From contig SCOI01000002.1 in the NCBI GenBank assembly GCA_005503085.1, positions 310,001-374,000 on the forward strand: 64,000 bases of DNA, given 5' to 3'. The position numbers were made by a program, and so were the translations under genes. Shown here piece by piece: positions 1-8,964 of the stretch. How positions within the stretch are numbered: position 1 is the first letter of the stretch; the number at the start of each line of letters is the position of its first letter. This DNA comes from Burkholderiales bacterium C2 (GTDB lineage: Bacteria; Pseudomonadota; Gammaproteobacteria; Burkholderiales; Burkholderiaceae_C). A model generated the notes under the pieces. That model made no database searches. It saw only the letters and a program-made list of their open reading frames with translations, and was not told where the DNA came from.

Positions 1-577
1 CGAAGGCGTCGGCACGGCCCGACTCCAGCAGCAGGAAGCTGTCGGCGTGGTCCTTGCCGAACACTTCCTTGAAGTCCACACCGGTGGCGCGCTCGTTCTT
101 GCGCAGGGTCTGGACCGAGGTGGTGCCGGTGGTGGTGGCGACGTTCTTGCCATTGAGCTGGGCGATCGAGTTGATGCCCGAATTGGCCTTGACGGCGATG
201 CGCACTTCCTCGACGAAGGTGGTGACGGCGAAGGCCACATCCTTCTGGCGCGCCGCGTTATTGGTGGTCGAGCCGCACTCGATGTCGACGGTGCCGTTCT
301 GCACCAGCGGGATGCGGTTTTGCGAGGTCACCGGCTGGTACTTGACGTCCAGCTTGGCCAGGCCCAGGGACTTCTGCACATCGGCCAGCACCTTGTGGCA
401 GATCTCGACGTGGTAGCCGACAAACTTGCCATCGCCCAGCGTGTAGGACAGCGCGCCGGAGGACTCGCGCACACCCATCGTGACGGCGCCACTGTCCTTG
501 ATCTTCTTCAGCGTATCGGCCTGGGCCGACAGGGAAAAACCGGCAACGACGGCCAACACAAGCAATGTCTTTTTCAT
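1..577 (-). CDS. gltI: glutamate/aspartate ABC transporter periplasmic binding protein, partial (3' end outside window)
   Basis: This is the N-terminal 192 codons of a type 3 (family 3) amino-acid binding protein that delivers glutamate/aspartate to a GltJKL-type inner-membrane importer. It opens with a Sec signal peptide ending in SLSAQA (about residue 20). The mature part carries the GltI hallmarks ESSGALSYTLGDGKFVGY, TSQNRIPLVQNGT and ECGSTTNN, matching the E. coli protein block for block. The ATG at 577 is preceded by GAGGAG at 583-588 with five-base spacing. The gene runs off the left edge, so the permease and ATPase genes expected downstream cannot be seen. A LysR gene lies upstream on the same strand across a 249-bp gap that presumably holds the gltI promoter; I found no convincing -35/-10 pair there. 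Confidence 0.9.
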   Translation of the reverse strand, partial: MKKTLLVLAVVAGFSLSAQADTLKKIKDSGAVTMGVRESSGALSYTLGDGKFVGYHVEICHKVLADVQKSLGLAKLDVKYQPVTSQNRIPLVQNGTVDIECGSTTNNAARQKDVAFAVTTFVEEVRIAVKANSGINSIAQLNGKNVATTTGTTSVQTLRKNERATGVDFKEVFGKDHADSFLLLESGRADAF

Positions 578-826
578 GGAAGCTCCTCTTTCAGAATCAT
601 TACGAGAACGCCAAGCAGATCACGGACCGGCCGAGCGCCGGGTACGGAGTTTCACGCATATCCGCCCTCCTGCCGCATTTGCAGCAAGATTTGAGCCACT
701 ATTTGCCGAGCACGCTGATGAAGGGCCGGACTCTAACGGTGCGTTCGCTGATCGCCCAATGCCGAATGCACGCACGGTTATGCAGCACACACATGAGGCT
801 TCAGGGTTTTTCCTAGTTCCTTGCCC

Positions 827-1744
827 TCAGCTCCGCTGCGTCAGGTAATCCCACAGCGCCAGCGCCACCGGCTTGCTGCGCCGCGCCGCCTCGGGCCGTT
901 CGCGGTAGATGCGCAGCTCCATGCTCAGCTCATACGAGCCCGGCGCGGTGGCCTGCACCAGACGTTTGGCTTTGAGTTCCTTCTTGACCGAGCTGGCCGG
1001 CAGGAAAGCCATGCCATGGCCTTCCAGCGCCATCGCCTTCAGGCCCTCGGCCATATCGGTCTCGTAAATCGAATCGAGGTTCAGTGCCGTCGGCGAGTCC
1101 TTGACGACCAGCTCGACCAGCCGGCCCAGATAGGCCCCGGAGGCATAGCTGAGGAACGGGATCTTCTGACCCGGATGCCCGGGCAGCGCAAACAGCGGCC
1201 GCCCCTGGGCATCGGCCTTGGCATAGGCGGCCAGGGTCTCGTGCCCCAGCGAGGCCATCTCGTAGCGCTCGGGGTCGAGCTGCAGCGGCTGGCTGGGGTG
1301 GTGATAGACGATCAGCAGATCGCAGTTGCCCTCGCTGAGCTGCATCATCGCGTCGTGCACATTCAGCGCATTGAGCCGGCTCTTGACCGCGCCAAAGCGC
1401 TGGCGCAAGTCCATCAGCCAATGCGGAAAGAAGCTGAAGGCCAGCGAGTGCGGCACCGCGAACTCGATCATGTCCTGCCCCACCGCCTGGTGGCTGCGCA
1501 GCATATTGCGGGTGGCCTGCAGGCTGCCCAGCATCTCGACGGCCTGGCCCAGCAAGGTCTCGCCGGCGGCGGTCAGCCGGGTCGGGTAGGAGCTGCGGTC
1601 CACCAGGTCGACCCCGGCCCAGGCCTCCAGCGCCTGGATGCGGCGCGAGAACGCCGGTTGAGTCACATGCCTGTGCTGAGCCGAGCGCGAAAAGCTGCGG
1701 GTCTCGGCCAGACTGACGAAATCTTCAAGCCATTTGGTTTCCAC
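827..1744 (-). CDS. LysR family transcriptional regulator
   Basis: The 305-residue protein has the standard LysR length and layout. An N-terminal winged helix-turn-helix (METKWLEDFVSLAETRSFSR, then the recognition helix with TQPAFSRRIQALE) covers residues 1-60. A periplasmic-binding-like effector domain follows from about residue 90 to 295. It is transcribed toward gltI and divergently from the PEP-CTERM gene, so either neighbour could be its target. The inducer cannot be deduced. The 159-bp divergent gap contains a strong inverted repeat (1791-1814), but LysR sites are usually T-N11-A and I did not assign one. Confidence 0.93.
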   Translation of the reverse strand: METKWLEDFVSLAETRSFSRSAQHRHVTQPAFSRRIQALEAWAGVDLVDRSSYPTRLTAAGETLLGQAVEMLGSLQATRNMLRSHQAVGQDMIEFAVPHSLAFSFFPHWLMDLRQRFGAVKSRLNALNVHDAMMQLSEGNCDLLIVYHHPSQPLQLDPERYEMASLGHETLAAYAKADAQGRPLFALPGHPGQKIPFLSYASGAYLGRLVELVVKDSPTALNLDSIYETDMAEGLKAMALEGHGMAFLPASSVKKELKAKRLVQATAPGSYELSMELRIYRERPEAARRSKPVALALWDYLTQRS

Positions 1745-1790
1745 ACTGCCCAGTGTAGCCCTGCGTCGCAGGCCCCCCGTTTGAGGTTCT

Positions 1791-1814
1791 CACCCCCCTA
1801 GGTAAAGGGGGGTG
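1791..1814. repeat. inverted repeat in the LysR / PEP-CTERM divergent promoter region
   Basis: CACCCCCCT at 1791-1799 pairs with AGGGGGGTG at 1806-1814 across a six-base loop, giving a perfect 9-bp GC-rich arm. It lies 47 bp upstream of the LysR start and 90 bp upstream of the PEP-CTERM start. There is no T-tract on either side, so it is more likely an operator or a leader hairpin than a terminator. Confidence 0.55.
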
Positions 1815-1903
1815 TGACGACACAATGTAACAAGGCTTGAGTACATTCGGGCGCGTAGTCCTCGAAGCTTGGCGTCCCCAACACCATCGAAGCGGAGCAC
1901 CCC

Positions 1904-2551
1904 ATGAGGCTCATCAAAGCACTGGCGGCAATTTCCCTGGTCGCGAGCGCGGCAGGCGCGGCCGCCGGCCCCATCAAGCTCACGTTCGATGGCCTGGGCC
2001 AGGCCGACAACACCTTGATGCGCGACCAGTACTCGGGCCAGGGCGTCAACTTCTTCTTCAACGCGGTGCTGGCCGGCGACAAGGGCTCCTACAGCAATAT
2101 CGGCAATCGCCCGTCCGGCGACACCGTGCTGGGCCTGGTCGACCTCGATCCGGACCTGCCCGCCGCCGCCGCGTTCTGGGTCAATATCAAGGACGGCTTC
2201 GAGGACCTGCTGAGCCTGAGCTACCTCACCAACCAGAGCTCGGGTTCGCTGCGCATCTTCGACGGGCTCGATGGCCAGGGCAAGCTGCTGCGCGAGTTCA
2301 ATCTGAGCAATGTCGCGCAGGAGAACTGCGGTGCCTTCTCGCTGTGCACCTGGCGCGACATCCGCACCGATTTCGAGGGCAAGGCCTACTCGGTGGTGTT
2401 CCAGGGCGGCAACCGGACCATGTTCTTCGATGACATGGTGTTCGGTGCCGCACAGCCGCCCGTCGATGTGCCCGAGCCGGCCAGCCTGGCCCTGGTCGCG
2501 GCCGGCTTCGGCGCGGCCCTGCTGGGCACGCGGCGCCGCCAGCGCGCCTGA
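1904..2551 (+). CDS. PEP-CTERM sorting domain-containing exported protein
   Basis: This is a 215-residue secreted protein. It has an N-terminal signal peptide (RLIKALAAISLVASAAGAAAG). A beta-rich central domain shows no motif I recognise. The C-terminus is a canonical PEP-CTERM tail: VPEPASLALVAAG, a hydrophobic segment, then the basic end RRRQRA. Such tails are cut by exosortase (EpsH/XrtA), and proteins bearing them are usually surface or biofilm-matrix components in exopolysaccharide-producing Gram-negatives. No exosortase or polysaccharide locus is in this window, so it is an orphan substrate here. It is divergent from the LysR gene and convergent with the ABC exporter. Confidence 0.88.
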   Translation: MRLIKALAAISLVASAAGAAAGPIKLTFDGLGQADNTLMRDQYSGQGVNFFFNAVLAGDKGSYSNIGNRPSGDTVLGLVDLDPDLPAAAAFWVNIKDGFEDLLSLSYLTNQSSGSLRIFDGLDGQGKLLREFNLSNVAQENCGAFSLCTWRDIRTDFEGKAYSVVFQGGNRTMFFDDMVFGAAQPPVDVPEPASLALVAAGFGAALLGTRRRQRA

Positions 2552-2572
2552 GCGCAGCCCCGCAATCATCCG

Positions 2573-2592
2573 CAAGCCGCCACCCGGCGGCT
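2573..2592. terminator. bidirectional hairpin between convergent genes
   Basis: AAGCCGCC (2573-2580) and GGCGGCTT (2585-2592) form a perfect 8-bp stem with an ACCC loop. It lies between the 3' ends of the PEP-CTERM gene and the ABC exporter gene. The flanking T-run is poor, so termination efficiency is uncertain. Confidence 0.5.
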
Positions 2593-2601
2593 TGTCTGCA
2601 T

Positions 2602-4431
2602 TCAGGCCGGCGGCTCGGCAGCGCCGGACTGCTGCAGCCGCCACATCTGCGCATAGCGCCCGCCGCGCGCCAACAGGTCCTCGTGATGGCCGCGCTCGAT
2701 GATGACGCCCTGCTCCATCACCAGGATCTCGTGCGCATCGACCACGGTGGAGAGCCGGTGCGCGATCACCAGCACCGTCTTGTTCTGGCCCACCGCCTCC
2801 AACTCGGCCTGGATCGCGCGCTCATTGCGCGAGTCCAGCGCCGAGGTCGCCTCATCGAAGATCAGGATGGGCGGGTTCTTCAGCAGGGTGCGGGCGATCG
2901 CGACGCGCTGCTTCTCGCCGCCGCTGAGCTTGAGCCCGCGCTCGCCCACCATGGTTTCGTAGCCCTTGGGCGTGGCCGCGATGAAGTCGTGGATATGGGC
3001 GGCTCGGGCCGCCCCCTCGACCTCCTCGCGCGAGGCGCCGGGCCGGCCATAGGCGATGTTGTAGGCCACCGTGTCGTTGAACAGCACCGTGTCCTGCGGC
3101 ACGATGCCGATCGCGCGGCGCAGCGAGCCCTGGCTCACGCCGCGTACATCCTGATCGTCGATCAGGATGCGGCCGGCGTCGAGGTCATAGAAACGATAGA
3201 GCAGGCGCGCCAGCGTGCTCTTGCCCGAGCCGCTGGGGCCGACCACGGCCACCTTCTTGCCGGCCGGGATCTCGAAGCTGAGGTTCTTCAGGATGGGCCG
3301 CGCGGCCTCGTAGGCGAAGCTGACGTTCTCGAAACGCACCGCCGCACCCACGATGCGCAGCTCCGGCGCGCCAGGCGCGTCGGCCACCTCGCGGTCGCGC
3401 TCCAGCAGCGTGAACATCTTGTCCAGATCGGTCAGGCTCTGCTTGATCTCGCGGTAGATCACGCCGAGAAAATTCAAGGGGATGTAGAGCTGGATCATGA
3501 AGGCATTGACCATCACCAGATCCCCGAGAGTCATGGTGCCCGACACCACGCCCTGGGTGGCGCGCCACAGCATCGCGACCAGCGCGGTCGCGATGATCAG
3601 CTGCTGGCCGGTATTCAGCAGCGACAGCGTCGACTGCGACTTCAGCTGCGCGCGGCGCAGCTTCTCCAGGCTTTCGTCATAGCGGCGCGACTCGAAGTCC
3701 TCGTTGTTGAAGTACTTGACCGTCTCGTAGTTCAGCAGCGAGTCGATCGCCTTGCTGTGCGCCACCGAGTCGAGCTCGTTGAGCTGCTTGCGGAACTTGG
3801 TGCGCCACTCGGTCACCAGCACGGTGAAGCTGACATAAAGCACGAGGGCCGCGATCGTGATGCCGGCAAACCAGATGTCGTATTTGACGGCCAGCAGGCC
3901 CAGCACCAGGGTCACCTCGATCAGGGTCGGCACGATGCTGTAGAGCGAGTACGAGATCAGCGAATGCACGGCCCGGGTGCCACGCTCGATATCGCGCGTC
4001 ATGCCGCCGGTCTGGCGCTCCAGATGAAAGCGCAGGCTCAGATCATGCAGATGGCGGAACACCTGCAGCGAGATGCTGCGCGCCGTGCCCTCGGTGGCCT
4101 TGGCGAAGATCAGCTCGCGCAACTCGGTGAACAGCGAGGTCATCAGGCGCAGCGCGCCATAGGCCAGCAGCAGGCCCAGCGGCAGCACCAGCAGGGCCTG
4201 CGGATCGCCGGGCTTCAGCGACAGGCTGTCGACCAGTTGCTTGAGCAGCAGCGGCACGCCGACATTGCTGAGCTTGGCGCCCAGCATAAAGCCCAGCGCC
4301 AGGCCCACGCGCCAGCGGTAGCGCCACAGATAGGGCAGCAGCTTGGCAATCGTCGCCCAGTCGGAGCGGGGCGGGGCCGGTGCGGCGGCGGGCTCGGGGC
4401 TGACGGCCGGGGTCGAGAGGCTTGTGCGCAT
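2602..4431 (-). CDS. ATM1/ABCB7-type ABC exporter, fused permease and ATPase
   Basis: This 609-residue half-transporter exports a substrate across the inner membrane as a homodimer. Residues 30-340 form the six-helix type 1 exporter domain. It includes [11 protein letters not shown], a block characteristic of the ATM1/ABCB7/HMT1 group that handles glutathione-linked sulfur or metal compounds. The nucleotide-binding domain has Walker [10 protein letters not shown] (about 398-406), the signature LSGGEKQR, Walker [13 protein letters not shown] and the H-loop AHRLST. I chose the ATG at 4431 (MRTSLSTPA); an in-frame start 33 bases upstream exists but adds an unconserved leader. It is divergent from the thioesterase gene. 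The exact substrate is not deducible. Confidence 0.88.
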   Translation of the reverse strand: MRTSLSTPAVSPEPAAAPAPPRSDWATIAKLLPYLWRYRWRVGLALGFMLGAKLSNVGVPLLLKQLVDSLSLKPGDPQALLVLPLGLLLAYGALRLMTSLFTELRELIFAKATEGTARSISLQVFRHLHDLSLRFHLERQTGGMTRDIERGTRAVHSLISYSLYSIVPTLIEVTLVLGLLAVKYDIWFAGITIAALVLYVSFTVLVTEWRTKFRKQLNELDSVAHSKAIDSLLNYETVKYFNNEDFESRRYDESLEKLRRAQLKSQSTLSLLNTGQQLIIATALVAMLWRATQGVVSGTMTLGDLVMVNAFMIQLYIPLNFLGVIYREIKQSLTDLDKMFTLLERDREVADAPGAPELRIVGAAVRFENVSFAYEAARPILKNLSFEIPAGKKVAVVGPSGSGKSTLARLLYRFYDLDAGRILIDDQDVRGVSQGSLRRAIGIVPQDTVLFNDTVAYNIAYGRPGASREEVEGAARAAHIHDFIAATPKGYETMVGERGLKLSGGEKQRVAIARTLLKNPPILIFDEATSALDSRNERAIQAELEAVGQNKTVLVIAHRLSTVVDAHEILVMEQGVIIERGHHEDLLARGGRYAQMWRLQQSGAAEPPA

Positions 4432-4491
4432 GTTTTTTGCTGGACATCGGACGGTCGCCGACAATCAGTCCAATTTTCCCAGGTATGCATC

Positions 4492-4926
4492 ATGAGCCAC
4501 GCTTCAAGCCCTTCCCCTGAAAACAACGCCACCCCCAGCAGCCAGCCCGGCATGCCGCGCGAGCTGGTGCTGCGTGTGATGCCGATGCCGGCCGATGCCA
4601 ATGCCAACGGCGATATCTTCGGCGGCTGGATCATGGCCCAGGTCGACCTGGCAGGCTCGGTGCTGCCCAGCCGGGTCTCGCGCGGCCGGGTCGCGACGGT
4701 GGCGGTCAACGAGTTCATCTTCAAGCAGCCGGTCTCGGTCGGCGACCTGCTGAGCTTTTATGCCCAGGTCAAGCGCATCGGCCGCACCTCGATCACGGTG
4801 CATGTCGAGGTGGTGGCCGAGCGCAACCCGGCCAACCCGCAGGTGGTCAAGGTCACCGAGGCGAACCTGACCTATGTGGCGATCGACCGCGACGGCAAGC
4901 CCCGGGTGTTTGCCGAACAGGTGTGA
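4492..4926 (+). CDS. acyl-CoA thioesterase, YciA-like hotdog fold
   Basis: This 144-residue single hotdog-domain enzyme hydrolyses acyl-CoA thioesters in the cytoplasm. The block ANANGDIFGGWIMAQVD is the diagnostic N-terminal active-site motif of the YciA/BACH group (catalytic Asp in NGDIFGGW). The ATG at 4492 is chosen because homology begins shortly after a low-complexity polar leader. The stop codon overlaps the GTG start of the next gene by four bases (4923-4926), so the two are probably translationally coupled. Substrate chain length cannot be read from sequence. Confidence 0.88.
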   Translation: MSHASSPSPENNATPSSQPGMPRELVLRVMPMPADANANGDIFGGWIMAQVDLAGSVLPSRVSRGRVATVAVNEFIFKQPVSVGDLLSFYAQVKRIGRTSITVHVEVVAERNPANPQVVKVTEANLTYVAIDRDGKPRVFAEQV

Positions 4927-6059
4927 AAACCAGGGTCCTGATCCTCGGCGGCGGCGCCATCGGCAGCGCCATCGCCGCCCATCTGGGCGCCGAGCCGGGT
5001 TTCGAGATCTTCGTGCTGGAGCGCGACCCGAGCTATGCGCAGGCCTCCTCGGCCCTGTCCGCCGCATCGATACGCCAGCAGTTCTCGACCCCGCTGAATA
5101 TCGCGCTGTCGCAGTACGGCCTGCAAGTGCTGCGCGCGGCCGGCGCCGGCTTGGTCGAGCGCGGCTATCTCTATCTGGCCAGCCCGGCCGGTGCCCCTGA
5201 TTTGCGCGAGCTGCATGCGCTGCAGACCGCCCATGGCGCCGACATCGCCCTGCTTTCCCCGACGCAGCTGAGCGAGCGCTGGCCCTGGCTGGCCACGCAA
5301 GACCTGGCCCTGGGCTCCTGGGGCCGCAGCGGCGAGGGCTGGTTCGACGGCTGGGGCCTGCTGCAGGCCTTGAAGCGCCAGGCCCAGGCCCTGGGCGTGC
5401 AGTATCTGAAGGGCGAGGCGCTGGCGCTGCGGCGCGACGCCAGCGGCGCCCTGATCGGTGTCGAGACCGATACCGACCAGCAGCTGCACGCCGATCTCTA
5501 TGTGCTGGCCTGCGGCGCCTGGTCCGGCGCGCTGGCCGCCACCGCCGGCCTGGCCGTGCCGGTCAGCGGCAAGCGCCGCAGCGTCTATGCCTTTCGCACG
5601 CCCGAGCCGGCCGCCGACTGCCCGCTGGTGATCGATCCCTCGGGGCTTTGGTTCCGGCCCGAGGGTGAAGGCCAGTTCATCTGCGGCGGTCCGCCGCTGG
5701 GCGAGGACGCCGACGGCCTGCCGCTGGACCCCGAGCCCGGGCTGTTCGAAGAGCGGCTCTGGCCGGCGCTGGCCGCGCGCGTGCCCGGCTTCGAGAGCCT
5801 GCGCCCGCAGCGCGCCTGGGCCGGCTACTACGAGATGAATGCCTTCGACCACAACGGCCTGGTCGGCCCGCTCGACGCCTGCCCCAACCTGCTCTTGGCC
5901 TGCGGCTTCTCGGGCCACGGCCTGCAGCACGCGCCGGGTGTCGGCCGCGGCCTGGCCGAGTGGATCGCGCACGGCGAGTACCGCAGCCTGGACCTGAGCC
6001 CGCTGACACCCAATCGCATCGCGGCGGACCGCCCCTATCTGGAACTCAATGTGATCTGA
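4923..6059 (+). CDS. FAD-dependent oxidoreductase of the D-amino-acid oxidase (DAO) family
   Basis: This 378-residue flavoenzyme opens with a Rossmann motif (VLILGGGAIGSAIAAHLG) and ends with the DAO-family FAD-contact region (GFSGHGLQHAPGVGRGLAEW). Such enzymes oxidise amines or amino acids, for example sarcosine-, glycine- or D-amino-acid-type substrates, passing electrons to FAD. The GTG start lies inside the thioesterase stop region, so the pair forms a two-gene operon. Its 3' end faces the molybdenum hydroxylase gene. The substrate is not known, and I do not assign a symbol. Confidence 0.85.
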   Translation: MKTRVLILGGGAIGSAIAAHLGAEPGFEIFVLERDPSYAQASSALSAASIRQQFSTPLNIALSQYGLQVLRAAGAGLVERGYLYLASPAGAPDLRELHALQTAHGADIALLSPTQLSERWPWLATQDLALGSWGRSGEGWFDGWGLLQALKRQAQALGVQYLKGEALALRRDASGALIGVETDTDQQLHADLYVLACGAWSGALAATAGLAVPVSGKRRSVYAFRTPEPAADCPLVIDPSGLWFRPEGEGQFICGGPPLGEDADGLPLDPEPGLFEERLWPALAARVPGFESLRPQRAWAGYYEMNAFDHNGLVGPLDACPNLLLACGFSGHGLQHAPGVGRGLAEWIAHGEYRSLDLSPLTPNRIAADRPYLELNVI

Positions 6060-6066
6060 ATCAGGC

Positions 6067-8298
6067 TCAGGCCAGCTTGAAGGGCAGCTCGCGCAGCGGC
6101 TTGCCCGTCAGGCGCGTGATCGCGTTGGCAAAGGCCGGGGCCAGCGGCGGCAGGCCCGGCTCGCCCATGCCGGTGGGCGGCTCGGCGCTGGGCACCACAT
6201 GGACGGCGATCTGCGGCATGTCGGTGATGCGCGGCACCGCGAAGTCGCCGAAATTGCTCTGCTCGACCACGCCGTCCTTCAGCGTGATCGCAGCACCCGG
6301 CAGGCACATCGACAAGCCCATCAGCGCCGCGCCCTGCACCTGGGCCTCGATGCTGCGCGGGTTGACCGCCAGATTGCAGTGCACGCCGGCGGTGACGCGG
6401 TTCAGCAGCGGCTGTCCGTCTTTCAGCGAGGCCTCCACCACATAGGCCACCACGGTGCTGAAGGACTCATGCACCGCGACGCCCCAGGCGCGGCCGCTGG
6501 GTAACTGCTTCTTGCCATAGCCGCTCTTCTCGACCGCCAGCTGCAGCGCGGCGCGGTGGCGTGGGTGCTTGTCGCCAATCAGGCGCAGGCGGTAGGCCAC
6601 CGGGTCCTGCTTGGTCGCACGGGCGATCTCGTCGAGCAGGGTCTCCATCACATAGGCGGTGTGGGTCGAGCCCACGCTGCGCCACCACAGCACCGGCACG
6701 TTCACCTTGGGATGATGCACCGTCAGCCGCATCGGCAGCGGATAGGGCTCGCGCAAGCCCTCGGTGGCCGTGCCGTCGATGCCATTCTTGACCATGAACT
6801 GGCCGAACACGGTGCCCGTCGTGATGGACTGGCCGACCAGCACATGGTCCCAGGCCAAGACATTGCCGCGCTCGTCGAAGCCGATGCGGGCGCGGTGCAG
6901 ATGCATGGGCCGGTAGTAGCCGCCCTTGATGTCGTCCTCACGGCTCCAAAGCGTGCGGATCGGCGCGTCCAGCCCGGCGGCGCGGGCGGCCTTGGCAATC
7001 TGGCAGGCCTCGACCACATAGTCGCTGGAGCCGACGAAGCGCCGGCCGAAGCCGCCGCCGGCCATCTGCACCTGCATCGTCACCTGCTCGGGCTTCAGGC
7101 CCAGCACGCCGGCGGCCGCGGCCGCGTCCAGGCCCGGGCACTGCGTGCCGACCCACAGCTCGGCGCGATCCTTGCCGAGGCTGACCGTGCAGTTCAGCGG
7201 CTCCATCGGCGCATGGGCCAGGTAGGGGAAGACGAACTCGGCCTCCAGCTGGCGAGGGGCCGTGGCCAGCGGCGCCATATCGGCATCAAAGGCCAGCGAG
7301 CCTGGCTTGCCGGCCAGTTCGCGGTACTGGGCCAGCAGCTTTTCGCTGTTGACCTTCTCGACGGTGCTGGTGTCCCAGTCCAGCTTCAGCGCCTCGCGCC
7401 CCTGCCGGGCCGGCCAGTAGCCCTCGGCCACCACGGCCACACCCTCGCCGCCCTGGTCCACCGGGATGCGCAGCACCGCCTTGACGCCCTTGATCGCGCG
7501 TGCCGCGCTGTCGTCCAGCGAGCGCAGCCGGGCGCCGAACACCGGTGGGTGTGCGACCACGGCAGTCAGCTGGCCGGGCAGCCGGGTGTCGATGCCGAAG
7601 TCCTGCCGGCCGCTGCTCTTGGCGCGCGCGTCCAGCCGCGTCGTCGCACGGCCGATCAGGCGGAAGTCCTTGGGGTTCTTCAGCGTGACCTGCTCGGGCA
7701 CCGGCAGCGCCATCGCGGCCTCGGCCAGCGCGCCATAACCCAGTTTGCGGCCGTCCGCGGCAATCACCTGGCCGGCCTGGGTGCGCAGCGTGGCCACATC
7801 GACATTCCAGCGCACGGCGGCGGCGCTCAGCAGCATGGCTCGTGCGCGGGCGCCGAGCTCGCGGTACTGCGTGTAGCTGTTCTTGATCGAATTCGAGCCG
7901 CCGGTCATGTGCAGGCCGAACAACGGGTCGAGGTAGGCCGGGTCGCTGGAACCGTTTCGGCTGCGCACCAGCCGCCAGTCGGCGTCCAGCTCCTCGGCCA
8001 GAATCATCGGCAGGCCGGTCTGCACACCCTGGCCGAACTCCAGCCGATTGATGGTGACCGTGACCTCGCCATTGGGCGCGATCTGCACAAAGGCCGAGGG
8101 TTGCTGTGTCGGCTTGAGCCCGGCCGCGGCGGGGGCTTGCGCGCTGGCCAGCAGCGGGTAGGCACCGAGCGCCAGGCCACCGGCGCCGGCGAGCTTCAGA
8201 AAGCTGCGGCGCGGCAGCGCGAGGGTAGATTCGTCGGCAGCGTCGCGTTCCAGCAGGTCTTGCAGCGCGCGCGGCATTTCGGGCATGTGGGTCAGCAT
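6067..8298 (-). CDS. molybdopterin-binding subunit of an isoquinoline 1-oxidoreductase-like hydroxylase
   Basis: The 743-residue protein is the large molybdopterin subunit of the xanthine-dehydrogenase superfamily, isoquinoline/aldehyde oxidoreductase (IorB) branch. It hydroxylates N-heterocycles or aldehydes. A Tat signal lies at residues 30-38 (RRSFLKLAG), so the enzyme is probably exported folded with its cofactor. Glycine-rich cofactor loops typical of the family include AGGGFGRRF and the C-terminal GMGEPGLPPLAPA, with the glutamate expected at the active site. It sits 12 bp downstream of the [2Fe-2S] subunit gene. The cytochrome c gene that often accompanies this pair is not adjacent. 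Confidence 0.88.
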   Translation of the reverse strand: MLTHMPEMPRALQDLLERDAADESTLALPRRSFLKLAGAGGLALGAYPLLASAQAPAAAGLKPTQQPSAFVQIAPNGEVTVTINRLEFGQGVQTGLPMILAEELDADWRLVRSRNGSSDPAYLDPLFGLHMTGGSNSIKNSYTQYRELGARARAMLLSAAAVRWNVDVATLRTQAGQVIAADGRKLGYGALAEAAMALPVPEQVTLKNPKDFRLIGRATTRLDARAKSSGRQDFGIDTRLPGQLTAVVAHPPVFGARLRSLDDSAARAIKGVKAVLRIPVDQGGEGVAVVAEGYWPARQGREALKLDWDTSTVEKVNSEKLLAQYRELAGKPGSLAFDADMAPLATAPRQLEAEFVFPYLAHAPMEPLNCTVSLGKDRAELWVGTQCPGLDAAAAAGVLGLKPEQVTMQVQMAGGGFGRRFVGSSDYVVEACQIAKAARAAGLDAPIRTLWSREDDIKGGYYRPMHLHRARIGFDERGNVLAWDHVLVGQSITTGTVFGQFMVKNGIDGTATEGLREPYPLPMRLTVHHPKVNVPVLWWRSVGSTHTAYVMETLLDEIARATKQDPVAYRLRLIGDKHPRHRAALQLAVEKSGYGKKQLPSGRAWGVAVHESFSTVVAYVVEASLKDGQPLLNRVTAGVHCNLAVNPRSIEAQVQGAALMGLSMCLPGAAITLKDGVVEQSNFGDFAVPRITDMPQIAVHVVPSAEPPTGMGEPGLPPLAPAFANAITRLTGKPLRELPFKLA

Positions 8299-8310
8299 GG
8301 TGGCGCTCCT

Positions 8311-8784
8311 TCAGGCCAGGGTCTTGGCGGCATCGGCCACCGCGGCACGGATGCGGGCATAGGTGCCACAGCGGCAGATATTGCCGGCCATCGCGCCGTC
8401 GATCTCGGCGGCCGTGGGCTTCTTGCCTTTCGGCAGCGACTTCAGAAAAGCCGTCGCGCTCATGATCTGGCCGCTCTGGCAGTAACCGCACTGCGCGACA
8501 TCGTGCTTGACCCAGGCCGCATGCACCGCCGCGCCGACCTTGTCGCTGCCATTGGTGGTGGCCTCGATGGTGCGGATCTTCTTGCCCTCGGCCGCCGAGA
8601 TCGGCGTCACGCAGGCGCGGATGGCCTGGCCGTCCAGATGCACGGTGCAGGCGCCGCACAGCGCCGCGCCGCAGCCGAACTTGGTGCCGGTCATGCCCAG
8701 CGTGTCGCGCAGGGCCCAGAGTATCGGGGTGCCGGGATCGGCGTCGACCGCGTGATCGCGGCCATTGACATTGAGGGTGCTCAT
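8311..8784 (-). CDS. (2Fe-2S)-binding subunit of the molybdenum hydroxylase
   Basis: This 157-residue electron-transfer subunit (IorA type) carries two [2Fe-2S] centres. The plant-type ferredoxin cluster uses the cysteines in GTKFGCGAALCGACTVHLDG. The second, alpha-helical cluster uses CGYCQSGQ and NICRCGTY. It passes electrons from the molybdenum site of the neighbouring large subunit to an acceptor. I start it at the ATG at 8784 (MSTLNVNGRD), where family homology begins; an upstream in-frame extension has no similarity to the family. It is first in the two-gene operon and is divergent from the AraC regulator, its likely controller. Confidence 0.92.
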   Translation of the reverse strand: MSTLNVNGRDHAVDADPGTPILWALRDTLGMTGTKFGCGAALCGACTVHLDGQAIRACVTPISAAEGKKIRTIEATTNGSDKVGAAVHAAWVKHDVAQCGYCQSGQIMSATAFLKSLPKGKKPTAAEIDGAMAGNICRCGTYARIRAAVADAAKTLA

Positions 8785-8964
8785 CGCTGGGGCTCCATCG
8801 GTAGGGAATGGCGGCCAGTGTCCGCGCCCGGCGTCGGCAGCGCTTGCCCGTTCCGACGCTTGTCTTGCCAATTTCGATGTTCCGTCGCCGGATCCGTCAG
8901 CTGCCGCTCGCGCCGGCGCTACAGTGGCTTAGCCTCGACCCCTCTGCTGCACAACACCCCGCCC

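Noticed and set aside
2683..4491. Long plus-strand open frame across the ABC exporter, running in-frame into the thioesterase.
   Set aside because: The portion before 4492 is antisense to conserved ATPase motifs and resembles no family; the thioesterase has its own start.
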